The notes: generated by a model not told the origin, from the sequence alone. A stretch of DNA of 10,191 nucleotides from Neisseria sicca 4320 (GCF_000193735.1 NZ_AEPF01000042.1:1-10191), one strand, 5' to 3'. Shown: positions 1 to 6,822, numbered from the stretch's first letter. Program-made: numbers and translations.

Positions 1-58
1 AAAATGGTTTTGCGGGCTATGTGAAGGTTTTAGAGACCGCCCGCCGAGCCTCTTAAAC

Positions 59-262
59 TTAGTCTTCTTTTTCGTAGAATCCGAAAATTACAAATTCCCC
101 GCCTATCTCTTCCAATGCCGAACTGAAAGCATCTTCATAGCTGTCATACTTGCCGGCTGATTTGATGTTCGGCGTAAAGCCAATATCGCCAAACGGATCG
201 GGATAGATGAATTCGTGATTTTCCAATTCCTGTACGATAAATTTCTGTTGGTATTTGCTCAT
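59..262 (-). CDS. Small hypothetical protein of filamentous prophage (67 aa)
   Basis: This is an acidic 67-residue protein that I do not recognise. It has no signal peptide or membrane segment. It is rich in aromatic and acidic residues (ELENHEFIYPDPFGDIGF near the N-terminus, EEIGGEFVIFGFYEKED at the C-terminus), which suggests a compact soluble fold. The ATG at 262 is preceded by GAAAGG with 7 nt spacing. It starts 13 nt after the stop of the ssDNA-binding protein gene, so it is very likely the next cistron of the phage replication operon. Small unassigned proteins in this position are common in filamentous phages. The gene is well supported by its start, ribosome binding site and context; the function is unknown. 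Confidence 0.75.
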   Translation of the reverse strand: MSKYQQKFIVQELENHEFIYPDPFGDIGFTPNIKSAGKYDSYEDAFSSALEEIGGEFVIFGFYEKED

Positions 263-275
263 GATTCAGCCTTTC

Positions 276-587
276 TTAGGCTTTAGGTGCTGCGCCCTTT
301 ACTTGGAAATCCAACAATTTCGGCACTAAGCCTTTGCCTGTTGATTCCATGGCGACGGTTACATCAACCGCACAGGGGAATTTAAGGTTTTTCAATTTTT
401 CAAAATTATGGCTGTCACCAAACTTCATGCTTGCCGCGGTAAAGCCCACGGCATTGCCGTTTGACGGCATGGGGCTGGCTACCAAGACGGTGCATGAATC
501 GATTTTGTTACCGTCGATTTCGCCTTTGAATTGTTTTGCGCCCAACAAAGTGGCTGGATATGTGGTTACTTGGCTTGTTTCAAACAT
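276..587 (-). CDS. Probable phage single-stranded DNA-binding protein (103 aa)
   Basis: The predicted role is to coat the single-stranded phage genome made by rolling-circle replication, like gene V protein of Ff phages. The inference rests on size (103 aa, gene V-like proteins are about 80-110), on the location directly after rep, and on a beta-rich single-domain sequence (GEIDGNKIDSCTVLVASP, then CAVDVTVAMESTGKGLVPKLLDF) compatible with an OB fold. There is no signal peptide or membrane segment, which argues against a coat protein. The ATG at 587 has AAGGAA 8 nt upstream and lies 13 nt after the rep stop codon, so the two are probably co-transcribed. Alternative: another small phage protein of unknown role. 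Family assignment is from context and sequence character, not from a search. Confidence 0.75.
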   Translation of the reverse strand: MFETSQVTTYPATLLGAKQFKGEIDGNKIDSCTVLVASPMPSNGNAVGFTAASMKFGDSHNFEKLKNLKFPCAVDVTVAMESTGKGLVPKLLDFQVKGAAPKA

Positions 588-600
588 TTTTCAATTTCCT

Positions 601-1943
601 TCAGTTGTTTAAAAAATCGGATATTTGACGTTCCTCGTACTCAATATCCTTGATGTGTTGCCTTTCCCTGTCTTGGGGGAATGCGTTTCCTTTCTCTTCA
701 TTCAAATCATCAAACAGTATTTCAATGTTCAATTCGTTGATGGCTTTCTGTTCTTCGTGGATATACTGAAATTTCTGCGTTTGATTTCTGCAATCGTATT
801 GCTCAGGCTGTAAACCTTTGGGATAACCTTCAACGCCCTTTACCAGCTCATCAACTATCCTGCTATCGTCCCACCCTATATCGCGTAGAAAATTAACCAT
901 CTTGCCGACCTGATTCCTTGCATGGAAAAGCTTATGGTCGAATGTCAAATTAACGGTTTCTACTTTTGCTTCCATCCGCTTGGCTTCGGTTTTAAAAATC
1001 GCCTTACAAATCGGATATGCACCGCCGAGATACGAACCGGGATAAAGCAGCATATCCAATGGGATTTCTATATCCCCCGCCCTGAATTCTGTTTCAAACC
1101 TGACCCAAGGGCTGTCAACATCTCCAAACTGTCTGCCTTTCTCGTAAACACGGGTAAATTTTGAGTTTCCGCGCTTGCCGATGTAAAAGGTTTTTCCGCT
1201 GCCGTCTTCATTGCGCCATGCCGTGCCGCGACATTCGCTTTTTGGCCGCATATTGTGTACGTCGTAATGTCCGTTATCGTGGTCTAGCATTGCCTGATCG
1301 GGTGTGTACTCGCCGTTGAAAAAATCATGTGCTACATCGACACGGGTTATTTTCGGGCGGACGCATTTACTTAAGAATTCATGTAGGCGGTTTTCCCAAC
1401 CGGGTAATGCCGCCATGCAGCCTGTACCGTTCAATTCGACCAACATCGTTTCTCGCTGGCCGCCATAGTGAACCTTTCCGTATTCGACGTTATCGGGTCC
1501 GAGTTGGTAACAGCTTTTATAGAAAAACTTTCCTTTGAACGGTAATTTTTGTGTAATGCCGAATCCCAAGATTTCTTCCAACAGTTCGCTATACTGGACA
1601 ACGAATTCCGTATCTGAAACCAATCCTTTCCCTGTTACTTTCGGCAAAGAATCTTCGTGTATCGTGAAAGTGATTTGGTCTATGAACGCTCCGTCATCCC
1701 TGCCACGCCTTAACGGTATTTCTATAAATCTGCCTTTGCCGTCGGATACAAAATGGCTGAAATACTCGAATTGGAATTCTTGGTTTTCTGTTTTTTCCGC
1801 ACCCTTCGGATTTGGGGTTTTGTTTTGCTCCCCCCTATTAGCCTAGGGGGGCAGCCTTCGGCGGTTGCCGCAGCCCCGCCGTCCGCTGACGCGTCCGCCA
1901 TGTCCGCGGCCGCCGCCACGGCTTTATCTTCCAAGGCTTCCAT
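601..1943 (-). CDS. Filamentous phage replication initiation protein (rolling-circle Rep), split by a frame change near its N-terminus
   Basis: Rep nicks the double-stranded phage origin and starts rolling-circle replication. The main frame is open from 1842 to 601. It shows the Rep_trans (PF02486-type) hallmarks: a strand GAFIDQITFTIHED at the N-terminus, the core ITRVDVAHDFF at about 1350-1315, and FYIGKRGNSKFTRVYEKG with the candidate nicking tyrosine at about 1146-1144, followed by SPWVRFETEFRA. The first usable start in that frame is TTG at 1647, which would remove the first conserved strand. An upstream ATG at 1943 with AAGGA 8 nt ahead opens another frame (MEALEDKAVAAAADMADAS, Ala-rich) and overlaps the previous gene by 20 bp. 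The frames join by a -1 step at the G6 run (1835-1830, minus strand). One extra G would give LIGG-EQNKTPNPKG and a protein of about 447 aa. This copy may be inactive, phase-variable, or read by frameshifting. Confidence 0.82.
1830..1851 (-). other. GC-rich hairpin with G6 tract at the rep frame junction
   Basis: On the minus strand the message reads CCCCCCTA-ggctaa-TAGGGGGG, an 8-bp stem with a 6-nt loop. The G6 run of the 3' arm is where the upstream ATG frame must shift by -1 to enter the Rep frame. The stop TAG of the Rep frame (1845-1843) lies in the 5' arm and loop. No run of U follows, so it is not an intrinsic terminator. Slipped-strand change of the G tract, or ribosomal slippage, could restore Rep. 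Confidence 0.6.
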
Positions 1944-2154
1944 GGTTGCATTCCTTATCCATCAGTTCTTTTACAAACAATCTGCCGCATTCATACGCTT
2001 CGTTTTCGGTTTTTTGTTTCAAAGTCGGATTGCGGATAGGGAAACAAACTGTTTTGATGCATTGGGATTCGTTGTCTTTATCCCTGAACACTTTTAAGAT
2101 GTATGCTTTGGGGAAAGATACGGGTTCGGGATTGACGGTATAGAAAATAAACAT
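1924..2154 (-). CDS. Hypothetical prophage protein, first gene of the replication operon (76 aa)
   Basis: This is a 76-residue protein without a recognisable domain. The start MFIFYTVNPEPVSFPKAYIL is moderately hydrophobic but contains prolines and is not a convincing membrane helix. The C-terminal half is charged (RNPTLKQKTENEAYECGRLFVKELMDKE), with three cysteines in all. The ATG at 2154 is preceded by AAGGGG with 7 nt spacing. Its last codons contain the ribosome binding site and start of the rep upstream frame (20-bp overlap), so translation of the two is probably coupled. The overlap, ribosome binding site and operon position support a real gene. Function unknown; a role in replication control is only a guess from position. 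Confidence 0.68.
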   Translation of the reverse strand: MFIFYTVNPEPVSFPKAYILKVFRDKDNESQCIKTVCFPIRNPTLKQKTENEAYECGRLFVKELMDKECNHGSLGR

Positions 2155-2158
2155 GATT

Positions 2159-2216
2159 AAGCCCCTTCACTGGCTAGAGTTAAGGGGCTTTACAAGAATT
2201 AAAAATATGCGCCCCT
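2159..2216. promoter_or_regulatory. Competing inverted repeats in the prophage leader region
   Basis: AAGCCCCTT (2159-2167) pairs perfectly with AAGGGGCTT (2182-2190). The latter segment can instead pair with GCCCCT at 2211-2216. Three complementary segments that form two mutually exclusive stems lie directly upstream of the first phage gene. No U tract follows on either strand, so a simple terminator is unlikely. An origin, packaging signal or leader attenuator of the phage is possible but unproven. Confidence 0.4.
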
Positions 2217-2233
2217 GATGGAGCGTAATATAT

Positions 2234-2274
2234 AAGGTCGTCTGAAAACAGAATTCTGTTTTTCAGACGACCTT
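2234..2274 (+). terminator. DUS-pair hairpin at the prophage/host boundary
   Basis: Two inverted copies of AGGTCGTCTGAA (2235-2246 plus, 2262-2273 minus) form an 18-bp stem with an AATT loop and a single bulged T, followed on the plus strand by TTTTGCTTTG. It separates the leftward phage operon from the rightward transporter gene. It can act as a transcriptional terminator and as a DNA uptake signal. It is the first DUS met when moving right out of the prophage. Confidence 0.75.
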
Positions 2275-2296
2275 TTGCTTTGTTAGGTCAATCAGT

Positions 2297-2325
2297 TTGA
2301 CAGTTTTTTGATATTACGTTAAAAA
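2297..2325 (+). promoter_or_regulatory. Putative sigma-70 promoter of the peptide transporter gene
   Basis: A perfect -35 hexamer TTGACA (2297-2302) is followed after 17 nt by TAAAAA (2320-2325), a 4/6 match to the -10 consensus. Transcription would start near 2332, leaving a leader of about 80 nt before the ATG at 2416. The -10 element is only fair. Confidence 0.5.
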
Positions 2326-2415
2326 AGGTTATGCCATATACGGCTGAAAAATGGGCGGTGCGCAATGTGCCGCAACTGATAATAAAAGGTGTTTCAACGC
2401 CTTTGGAGAACTTTT

Positions 2416-3873
2416 ATGTCTGACAACTACTCCGCCCGCAAGGAAAAAACCTTCTTCGGGCATCCCATCCAGCTTTCCACCCTGTTCCATATCGAATTGT
2501 GGGAACGTTTCTCGTTTTACGGTATGCAGGGTATCTTATTGATTTATCTGTATTACACTGCCGACAAAGGCGGTTTGGGCATGGACAAGTCGCTCGCCGG
2601 CGGCATCGTCGGCGCGTACGGAGGCAGTGTGTATTTGTCCACCATACTCGGCGCATGGCTTGCCGACCGGATTTGGGGCGCGGAAAAAACGCTGTTTATT
2701 TCCGGCATCGTGGTCATGCTCGGACACATCGTTTTGGCAATCGCGCCGGGGCTGTACGGACTGCTGTGCGGCTTGGTACTCATCGCGTTGGGCAGCGGCG
2801 GCGTGAAATCGTCGGCAAGCTCGATGGTCGGCTCGCTTTATGAGACAGACGAATTGAAGCCGCTGCGCGATGCGGGTTTTTCGATTTTCTATATTTCCAT
2901 CAACATCGGCGGCTTCTTCGGCCCGCTCCTGACCGGCTTGCTGCAAACCGAGATGGGTTTCCACTACGGCTTCGGCGCGGCGGCAGTCGGTATGGCTTTT
3001 GGATTGTGGCGTTACTCCGTTGGGCGCAAACTGCTGCCGCACACGCCCGCGCCCAATCCGCTGCGTCCTGAAAAAGTGAAAACCGCGGTTGCAGTCGGCG
3101 TGCTGATTGTCTTGGTTGTCGGCAGTCTGATTGCGTCAGACACGCTCAATCTGGACAACTTTTCCAAATTCCTGCTCGGCACGGTGATCCTCACCGTCAT
3201 TGCCTATTTCGCGCGACTGCTCGGCAGCAGCCATGTGTCGTCTGAAAACAAACGCTACATCACCGCCTATATTCCGCTGTTTCTGACCATCTGCCTGTTT
3301 TGGGCGGTCTGGTTCCAAGTTTATACCGTGGCAACGGTGTACTTTGACGAAACGGTTGACCGCACATTAGGCAACTGGACTGTACCCGTTGCGTGGAAAG
3401 ATTCGATTCAAAGTATGTGGGTCGTCCTCTTCTCCGGCGTGATGGCGGCGATTTGGACAAAAATGGGCAGACACCAGCCGAAAACCCCGTTGAAATTCGC
3501 GTTGGCGATGCTGGTTGTCGGCGTATCCTATCTTGGATTCGTGCCGTATATCTCGTCCGGCACGCCCATGCCGATCATCGTTTTCGCGCTGATCCTGCTT
3601 GCCATCACCATAGGCGAACTCATGATTTCTCCGATTGCGCTTTCCGTTTCCACCAAAATCGCCCCGCCCATGTTCAAAACCCAAATGGTCGCGCTCAACT
3701 TCTTGGGCTTTTCCTTGGGCTTCACTTTGGGCGGCGTGCTGTTTAAAGAAGGATTCAACGATAAAGCACCGCTGGATTTCTACTGGATGCTTTGCGGCAT
3801 AGGAGTGATAACCGGTGCGGTATTGTTATTGCTTGTTCCCGTTTTGAATAAAATGCTCAAAGGCGCGGATTAA
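2416..3873 (+). CDS. Proton-coupled di/tripeptide transporter, POT/PTR2 family (485 aa)
   Basis: This inner-membrane symporter is predicted to import di- and tripeptides with protons. The N-terminus carries the family signature ELWERFSFYGMQGILLIYL at about residues 23-41 (the ExxERFxYYG motif linked to proton coupling). About 12-14 hydrophobic segments follow, including FSIFYISINIGGFFGPLLTG, typical of the PTR2 signature region, and LMISPIALSVSTKIAPP near the C-terminal third. Length matches bacterial DtpT/DtpA proteins (about 490-500). I chose ATG 2416 because GGAG lies 7 nt upstream; an in-frame GTG at 2389 would add nine residues without such a site. An in-gene GTCGTCTGAA decamer occurs at 3237-3246. 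It is a single-gene unit between two DUS hairpins and may supply substrates for the prolyl oligopeptidase encoded nearby. Substrate range cannot be read from sequence alone. Confidence 0.93.
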   Translation: MSDNYSARKEKTFFGHPIQLSTLFHIELWERFSFYGMQGILLIYLYYTADKGGLGMDKSLAGGIVGAYGGSVYLSTILGAWLADRIWGAEKTLFISGIVVMLGHIVLAIAPGLYGLLCGLVLIALGSGGVKSSASSMVGSLYETDELKPLRDAGFSIFYISINIGGFFGPLLTGLLQTEMGFHYGFGAAAVGMAFGLWRYSVGRKLLPHTPAPNPLRPEKVKTAVAVGVLIVLVVGSLIASDTLNLDNFSKFLLGTVILTVIAYFARLLGSSHVSSENKRYITAYIPLFLTICLFWAVWFQVYTVATVYFDETVDRTLGNWTVPVAWKDSIQSMWVVLFSGVMAAIWTKMGRHQPKTPLKFALAMLVVGVSYLGFVPYISSGTPMPIIVFALILLAITIGELMISPIALSVSTKIAPPMFKTQMVALNFLGFSLGFTLGGVLFKEGFNDKAPLDFYWMLCGIGVITGAVLLLLVPVLNKMLKGAD

Positions 3874-3891
3874 AAACCGCTCTGAGCAAGA

Positions 3892-3937
3892 CATGCAAAA
3901 GGTCGTCTGAAAAATTTTTCAGACGACCTTTTGCATG
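3892..3937. terminator. Bidirectional terminator: 46-bp perfect palindrome built from two DUS
   Basis: The 23-nt arms are exactly complementary with no spacer. They contain AGGTCGTCTGAA at 3900-3911 (plus) and its inverse at 3918-3929. The stem has A and T tracts on each side of the G/C core, so RNA from either strand gives a hairpin with U-rich 3' arm. It lies between the convergent transporter and pncC genes. Confidence 0.85.
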
Positions 3938-3969
3938 AACGCGGTTTGCCGTTCTTGCGTTGTGAACCG

Positions 3970-4437
3970 TCAAACCAAATGTTCCGCTAAAAATTCAAGG
4001 GCGAAGGCGACTGCCTGATTTCTGACAGCCTCTCGGTCTCCGCTGAAGATTTTCATTTGCTCCAAGGATTCGGTCGGCGTGGACAACCCGAACCACAACG
4101 TCCCGACGGGTTTTGCCGCGCTGCCGCCGCCGGGGCCTGCGATGCCGGAAATACTCAGGGCGTAGTCGGCTTGGGCGACGGCTTTCGCACCGCGCGCCAT
4201 TTCGTACACGGTTTCGCGGCTGACCGCGCCGTGTTGCAGCAAGGTGTCAGGCATGACGCCGAGGCGTTCTTCTTTGGCTTGGTTGCTGTAAGTAACGAAA
4301 CTTTGATGAAACCATTGCGAGCTGCCCGCGATGCCGGTGAATGCGCCCGCAAGCAGGCCGCCGGTGCAAGATTCGGCGCAGGTAACGGTTTGTCGGCGTC
4401 GGGTGAGGTGTTCGGCGATGATTTGCAGTGCGGTCAT
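3970..4437 (-). CDS. pncC: Nicotinamide-nucleotide amidohydrolase PncC (CinA C-terminal domain family, 155 aa)
   Basis: PncC deamidates nicotinamide mononucleotide to nicotinic acid mononucleotide, recycling pyridine nucleotides (for example NMN released by NAD-dependent DNA ligase) in the cytoplasm. The protein is a stand-alone CinA C-terminal domain. TCAESCTGGLLAGAFTGIAG (about residues 19-38) holds the catalytic serine, and SGIAGPGGGSAAKPVGTLWF (about 96-115) is the second conserved block. Length fits the usual 155-170 aa. The N-terminal MoCF-like domain of two-domain CinA is absent, as in E. coli PncC. ATG 4437 has AAGGA 7 nt upstream. A TATAAT on the minus strand at 4476-4471 may be its -10 box. 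It lies downstream of the prolyl oligopeptidase gene but is separated from it by a terminator. Confidence 0.93.
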   Translation of the reverse strand: MTALQIIAEHLTRRRQTVTCAESCTGGLLAGAFTGIAGSSQWFHQSFVTYSNQAKEERLGVMPDTLLQHGAVSRETVYEMARGAKAVAQADYALSISGIAGPGGGSAAKPVGTLWFGLSTPTESLEQMKIFSGDREAVRNQAVAFALEFLAEHLV

Positions 4438-4470
4438 AGGACGTCCTTTCGTTTTTTGGGTTCGGACTTG

Positions 4471-4476
4471 ATTATA
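4471..4476 (-). promoter_or_regulatory. Candidate -10 box for pncC
   Basis: The minus strand reads TATAAT, 33 nt ahead of the pncC ATG. At 17-nt spacing the -35 position reads TCCTAT, which is poor, so the promoter is either weak or activator-dependent. Confidence 0.4.
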
Positions 4477-4498
4477 GGACGATTGCGGTGAAAATAGG

Positions 4499-4543
4499 AA
4501 AGGTCGTCTGAAAAACTGATTTTCCGGTTTTCAGACGACCTTT
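4499..4543. terminator. DUS-pair terminator after the prolyl oligopeptidase gene
   Basis: Inverted AGGTCGTCTGAA copies (4501-4512 plus, 4530-4541 minus) give a perfect 16-bp stem with a 13-nt loop. On the minus strand, where the peptidase transcript ends, it is followed by TTCCTATTTTC; on the plus strand by TTTTC. It insulates pncC from the upstream gene. Confidence 0.8.
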
Positions 4544-4576
4544 TTTCATTATCAGCGGCAGTGTCGCTCCCTGCCC

Positions 4577-6592
4577 TTACCCCAAAAATTCTTTCAAAAA
4601 CAGCAACACGCAGGCGAGTTCGTCGGCGGATTCGCGTTGCGTGCCGTTGCCGGTATGGCCGCCGCCGTCGGGAGCGTAGAGCCATGATTGCGCGGAGGTT
4701 TCGCGCAGTTTGGCGTAGAACTTGAGCGCGTGGGCGGGATGGACGCGGTCGTCGCTGAGGCTGGTGGTAATGAGTGCGGGCGGGTATGGCACGTCGTCTG
4801 AAAGATTGTGATAAGGCGACAATTCGCCCAGCCAGCGTTTGCAGACTTCGTATTTCTGCGGGTTGCCGTATTCGTCCGTCCAGCTTGCGCCGGCGGAGAG
4901 CAGCGGATAGCGGATCATGTCGGTCAGCGGCACTTCGCACACCAGCGCGCCTATGCTTTGCGGTTCGCGCACGAAGGCGGCGGCGGTAATCAGGCCGCCG
5001 TTGCTGCCGCCCTGCAAACCGATGTGTCGGGGCGAACTCATGCCGCGTTCGGACAAATCGCGCACGACGGCCAGCAAATCGTCGACGCTTTTGTGTTTGC
5101 TGATTCCCTGCGCCGCCTGATGCCAGCGCGGACCGAACTCGCCGCCGCCGCGTATGTTCGCCAACACGAAGGCGTTGCCCTCTTCCAGCCAGTATTTGCC
5201 GATGCTGCCCAGATAATGCGGCAGCTCGGGCACGCCGAAACCGCCGTAGGCATAGACCAGCGTCGGCGTGTCGGGCGCGGCGTTTTTGCCGACGTGGAAA
5301 TAAGGGATGCGCTCGCCGTCGGACGAAACCGCCCAAAACTGCCGCACTTCGATGCCGTCTGAAACAAACTGCTGCGGCTGGCGGCGCATGACGGTCAGTT
5401 CCATCACGTTCAAGTCCAGCGCAAACAACGTCAGCGGCGTGGTGAAATCGCTGGCGGCAAGGTAAACCACATCGCCACCCCAAGGCTGGTCGGTCATTTC
5501 CAGCGCGCCCGAAGGCAGACACGGCAACTCGGCTTCCTGCCATTTGCCATCAGTAAAACGCCACGCTTTCAGACGACCCTGTACGTTTTCCAGCAGGCTC
5601 GCCACCACAAAACGCTTGGTCGTTTCCACGCTTTCCAATGCCTGCGTTTCATCGGGCGCAAACAAAAGCTGCGCCGCCCCGAGTTCGCCCCGATTCAGCT
5701 TCACCGCCACCAGCGCGCCACTCGGATAGCTTTGGTTCGCGCGGTGCCAGTCCTTACGCAGCGTCAGCAAAAGATGTCCCGCCAGATAGCCGACCACGTC
5801 GCAATCGGCGGGCAGGTTCAAAGGCTTCGCCTCGCCTTCAGACGACACCTGCAAATACGTCTTGGTGTAAAAACCCTCCGACGCTTCAATCAAATCAATC
5901 GGCGAACCCTGCGGATCGAGGTAACGCCACGCGTTCACCATCATTCCGTCTTCGCCGATTTGGTACACCGGCAGGCTTTCCTCAAAACTCTTGCCGCGCT
6001 CCACCAGCCACACCTCGCGCGGATAGCCCGATTCGGTCAACTGCCGTTCGTCCCAAGCCGGACACACCCACACGCTGTTTTCATCGCGCCACGACACATG
6101 GTTTTTCCCCGCCGGAAAATGAAAGCCGTCCTCAACCAGCCCGCCCGCCTCCAAATCCACTTCCAACGTATAAGCCGTATCGCCGCCCGACTTGCTTAAA
6201 GTCAACAGCGCACGATTCGGCTGCTCCACCAAGTGCGACACCCCGCCCAAATACACATCGTCGCCGAGCAGCTCATCAAAATCCGCCACCGAAAACAGGA
6301 TTTTCCACTCGGGATAGCCCGAACGATAAGTCGCCGCCGTACACACGCGGTACACGCCCTTCGGATATTCCGCGTCCTGATGGAAATGGTACATCCGCGC
6401 GCGGTGTTCCTGACAAAACGGAATCTGCCGCGTGTCCTGCATCTGCGCCAAAATCCCGTCCGAGAGCGCACGCGCTTTATCGTTGTCCAAAAAGCGTGCA
6501 CGCGTTTCGGCATGCGCTTCAGCGGCGAAGTTTAGCGTTTCGGGGGCATCGAGGTTTTCGAAATGGAGATAGGAATCGGGGTAGGATTTCAT
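4577..6592 (-). CDS. Prolyl oligopeptidase family serine peptidase (S9A, 671 aa)
   Basis: This is a cytoplasmic serine peptidase predicted to cleave short peptides, typically after proline. The N-terminal two-thirds form the seven-bladed beta-propeller; the C-terminal third (from about residue 410, IPYFHVG onward) is the alpha/beta-hydrolase domain. The catalytic residues are visible: Ser530 in GGSNGG, Asp614/615 in SLSDDRVHPAHA, and His646 in DGGGHTGNG. NIRGGGEFGPRWH is the conserved block before the nucleophile. There is no signal peptide, and the length is that of S9A enzymes (about 670-710). The ATG at 6592 lacks a clear Shine-Dalgarno sequence because the AG-DUS at 6600-6611 occupies that space. 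The gene contains an AT-DUS (5352-5363) and several one-mismatch mucDUS. Together with the POT transporter it suggests peptide use as a nutrient. S9B/C relatives are less likely given the S9A-type motifs. Confidence 0.93.
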   Translation of the reverse strand: MKSYPDSYLHFENLDAPETLNFAAEAHAETRARFLDNDKARALSDGILAQMQDTRQIPFCQEHRARMYHFHQDAEYPKGVYRVCTAATYRSGYPEWKILFSVADFDELLGDDVYLGGVSHLVEQPNRALLTLSKSGGDTAYTLEVDLEAGGLVEDGFHFPAGKNHVSWRDENSVWVCPAWDERQLTESGYPREVWLVERGKSFEESLPVYQIGEDGMMVNAWRYLDPQGSPIDLIEASEGFYTKTYLQVSSEGEAKPLNLPADCDVVGYLAGHLLLTLRKDWHRANQSYPSGALVAVKLNRGELGAAQLLFAPDETQALESVETTKRFVVASLLENVQGRLKAWRFTDGKWQEAELPCLPSGALEMTDQPWGGDVVYLAASDFTTPLTLFALDLNVMELTVMRRQPQQFVSDGIEVRQFWAVSSDGERIPYFHVGKNAAPDTPTLVYAYGGFGVPELPHYLGSIGKYWLEEGNAFVLANIRGGGEFGPRWHQAAQGISKHKSVDDLLAVVRDLSERGMSSPRHIGLQGGSNGGLITAAAFVREPQSIGALVCEVPLTDMIRYPLLSAGASWTDEYGNPQKYEVCKRWLGELSPYHNLSDDVPYPPALITTSLSDDRVHPAHALKFYAKLRETSAQSWLYAPDGGGHTGNGTQRESADELACVLLFLKEFLG
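5352..5363 (+). repeat. DNA uptake sequence, AT-DUS dialect, inside the peptidase gene
   Basis: ATGCCGTCTGAA is the exact 12-mer preferred by N. meningitidis and N. gonorrhoeae. It differs from the AGGTCGTCTGAA used elsewhere in this window. It lies within coding sequence. Near-matches to mucDUS occur in the same gene at 4791-4802, 5568-5579 and 5837-5848. Confidence 0.8.
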
Positions 6593-6599
6593 AGAAGAG

Positions 6600-6611
6600 A
6601 GGCCGTCTGAA
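6600..6611 (+). repeat. DNA uptake sequence, AG-DUS dialect, before the peptidase start
   Basis: AGGCCGTCTGAA is a perfect AG-DUS, one base different from the local mucDUS consensus. It is unpaired and sits 8 bp upstream of the prolyl oligopeptidase ATG (minus strand), within the leader. Confidence 0.8.
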
Positions 6612-6627
6612 AATAGCGAAAGCGGGA

Positions 6628-6633
6628 ATTATA
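6628..6633 (-). promoter_or_regulatory. Candidate -10 box of the prolyl oligopeptidase gene
   Basis: A perfect TATAAT on the minus strand lies 35 nt ahead of the start codon, flanked by the direct repeat GCGGGAA. The -35 position at 17 nt spacing (ATCAGC) is poor. Confidence 0.42.
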
Positions 6634-6660
6634 GCGGGAAAGCCTTACAGGCTGATGAAA

Positions 6661-6672
6661 AGGTCGTCTGAA
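6661..6672 (+). repeat. Single DNA uptake sequence (AG-mucDUS)
   Basis: This AGGTCGTCTGAA has no inverted partner. It lies between the peptidase promoter region and the dRS3 element, so it probably serves only in DNA uptake. Confidence 0.85.
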
Positions 6673-6711
6673 AACGGGGCGGCGGGTTTCGCTACTACTT
6701 CCGATATACCG

Positions 6712-6822
6712 CCCGTCATTCCCGCGCAGGCGGGAATCCAGAACGCAGAATTTAGGAAACTTTTTTTCCGACAGATTTCTGTGCCGAGAGGACTGGATTC
6801 CCGCCTGCGCGGGAATGACGGG
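6712..6822. repeat. dRS3-bounded intergenic repeat element (NIME/REPIN-like)
   Basis: Two 30-bp arms (6712-6741 and 6793-6822) are perfect inverted repeats of each other. Each contains a 20-bp dRS3 copy, attcccgcgcaggcgggaat, at 6718-6737 and inverted at 6797-6816. Each dRS3 is itself a hairpin with an 8-bp stem and 4-nt loop. The 51-bp core contains TTTAGGAAAC followed by a T tract and a GACAGATTTCTGT palindrome. This is the structure of neisserial intergenic mosaic elements, in which short repeat units lie between dRS3 copies. dRS3 is also the known integration target of filamentous MDA-type phages. Confidence 0.88.

Noticed and set aside
1..58. Partial gene at the left edge
   Set aside because: No start codon is visible on the minus strand in these bases and no frame can be supported; it is probably the spacer before the next phage gene.
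1722..1842. C-terminal part of the upstream Rep frame after the G6 tract (SKTKPQIRRVRKKQ onward) as a separate gene product
   Set aside because: The other frame over the same bases gives conserved Rep sequence (EQNKTPNPKG then the first beta strand), so this tail is most likely an out-of-frame read.
2389..2415. GTG start adding nine residues to the transporter
   Set aside because: The ATG at 2416 has GGAG at proper spacing and gives the usual family N-terminus; the GTG lies upstream of that site.
4434..5543. Long minus-strand frame (369 aa) overlapping the peptidase gene
   Set aside because: It is Arg/Ala-rich with no domain and lies in another frame of the prolyl oligopeptidase gene, whose catalytic motifs are intact. 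High-GC shadow frame.
5638..6594. Plus-strand frame of 318 aa antisense to the peptidase gene
   Set aside because: Pro/Arg/Ser-rich low-complexity translation with no ribosome binding site, antisense to a well-supported gene.
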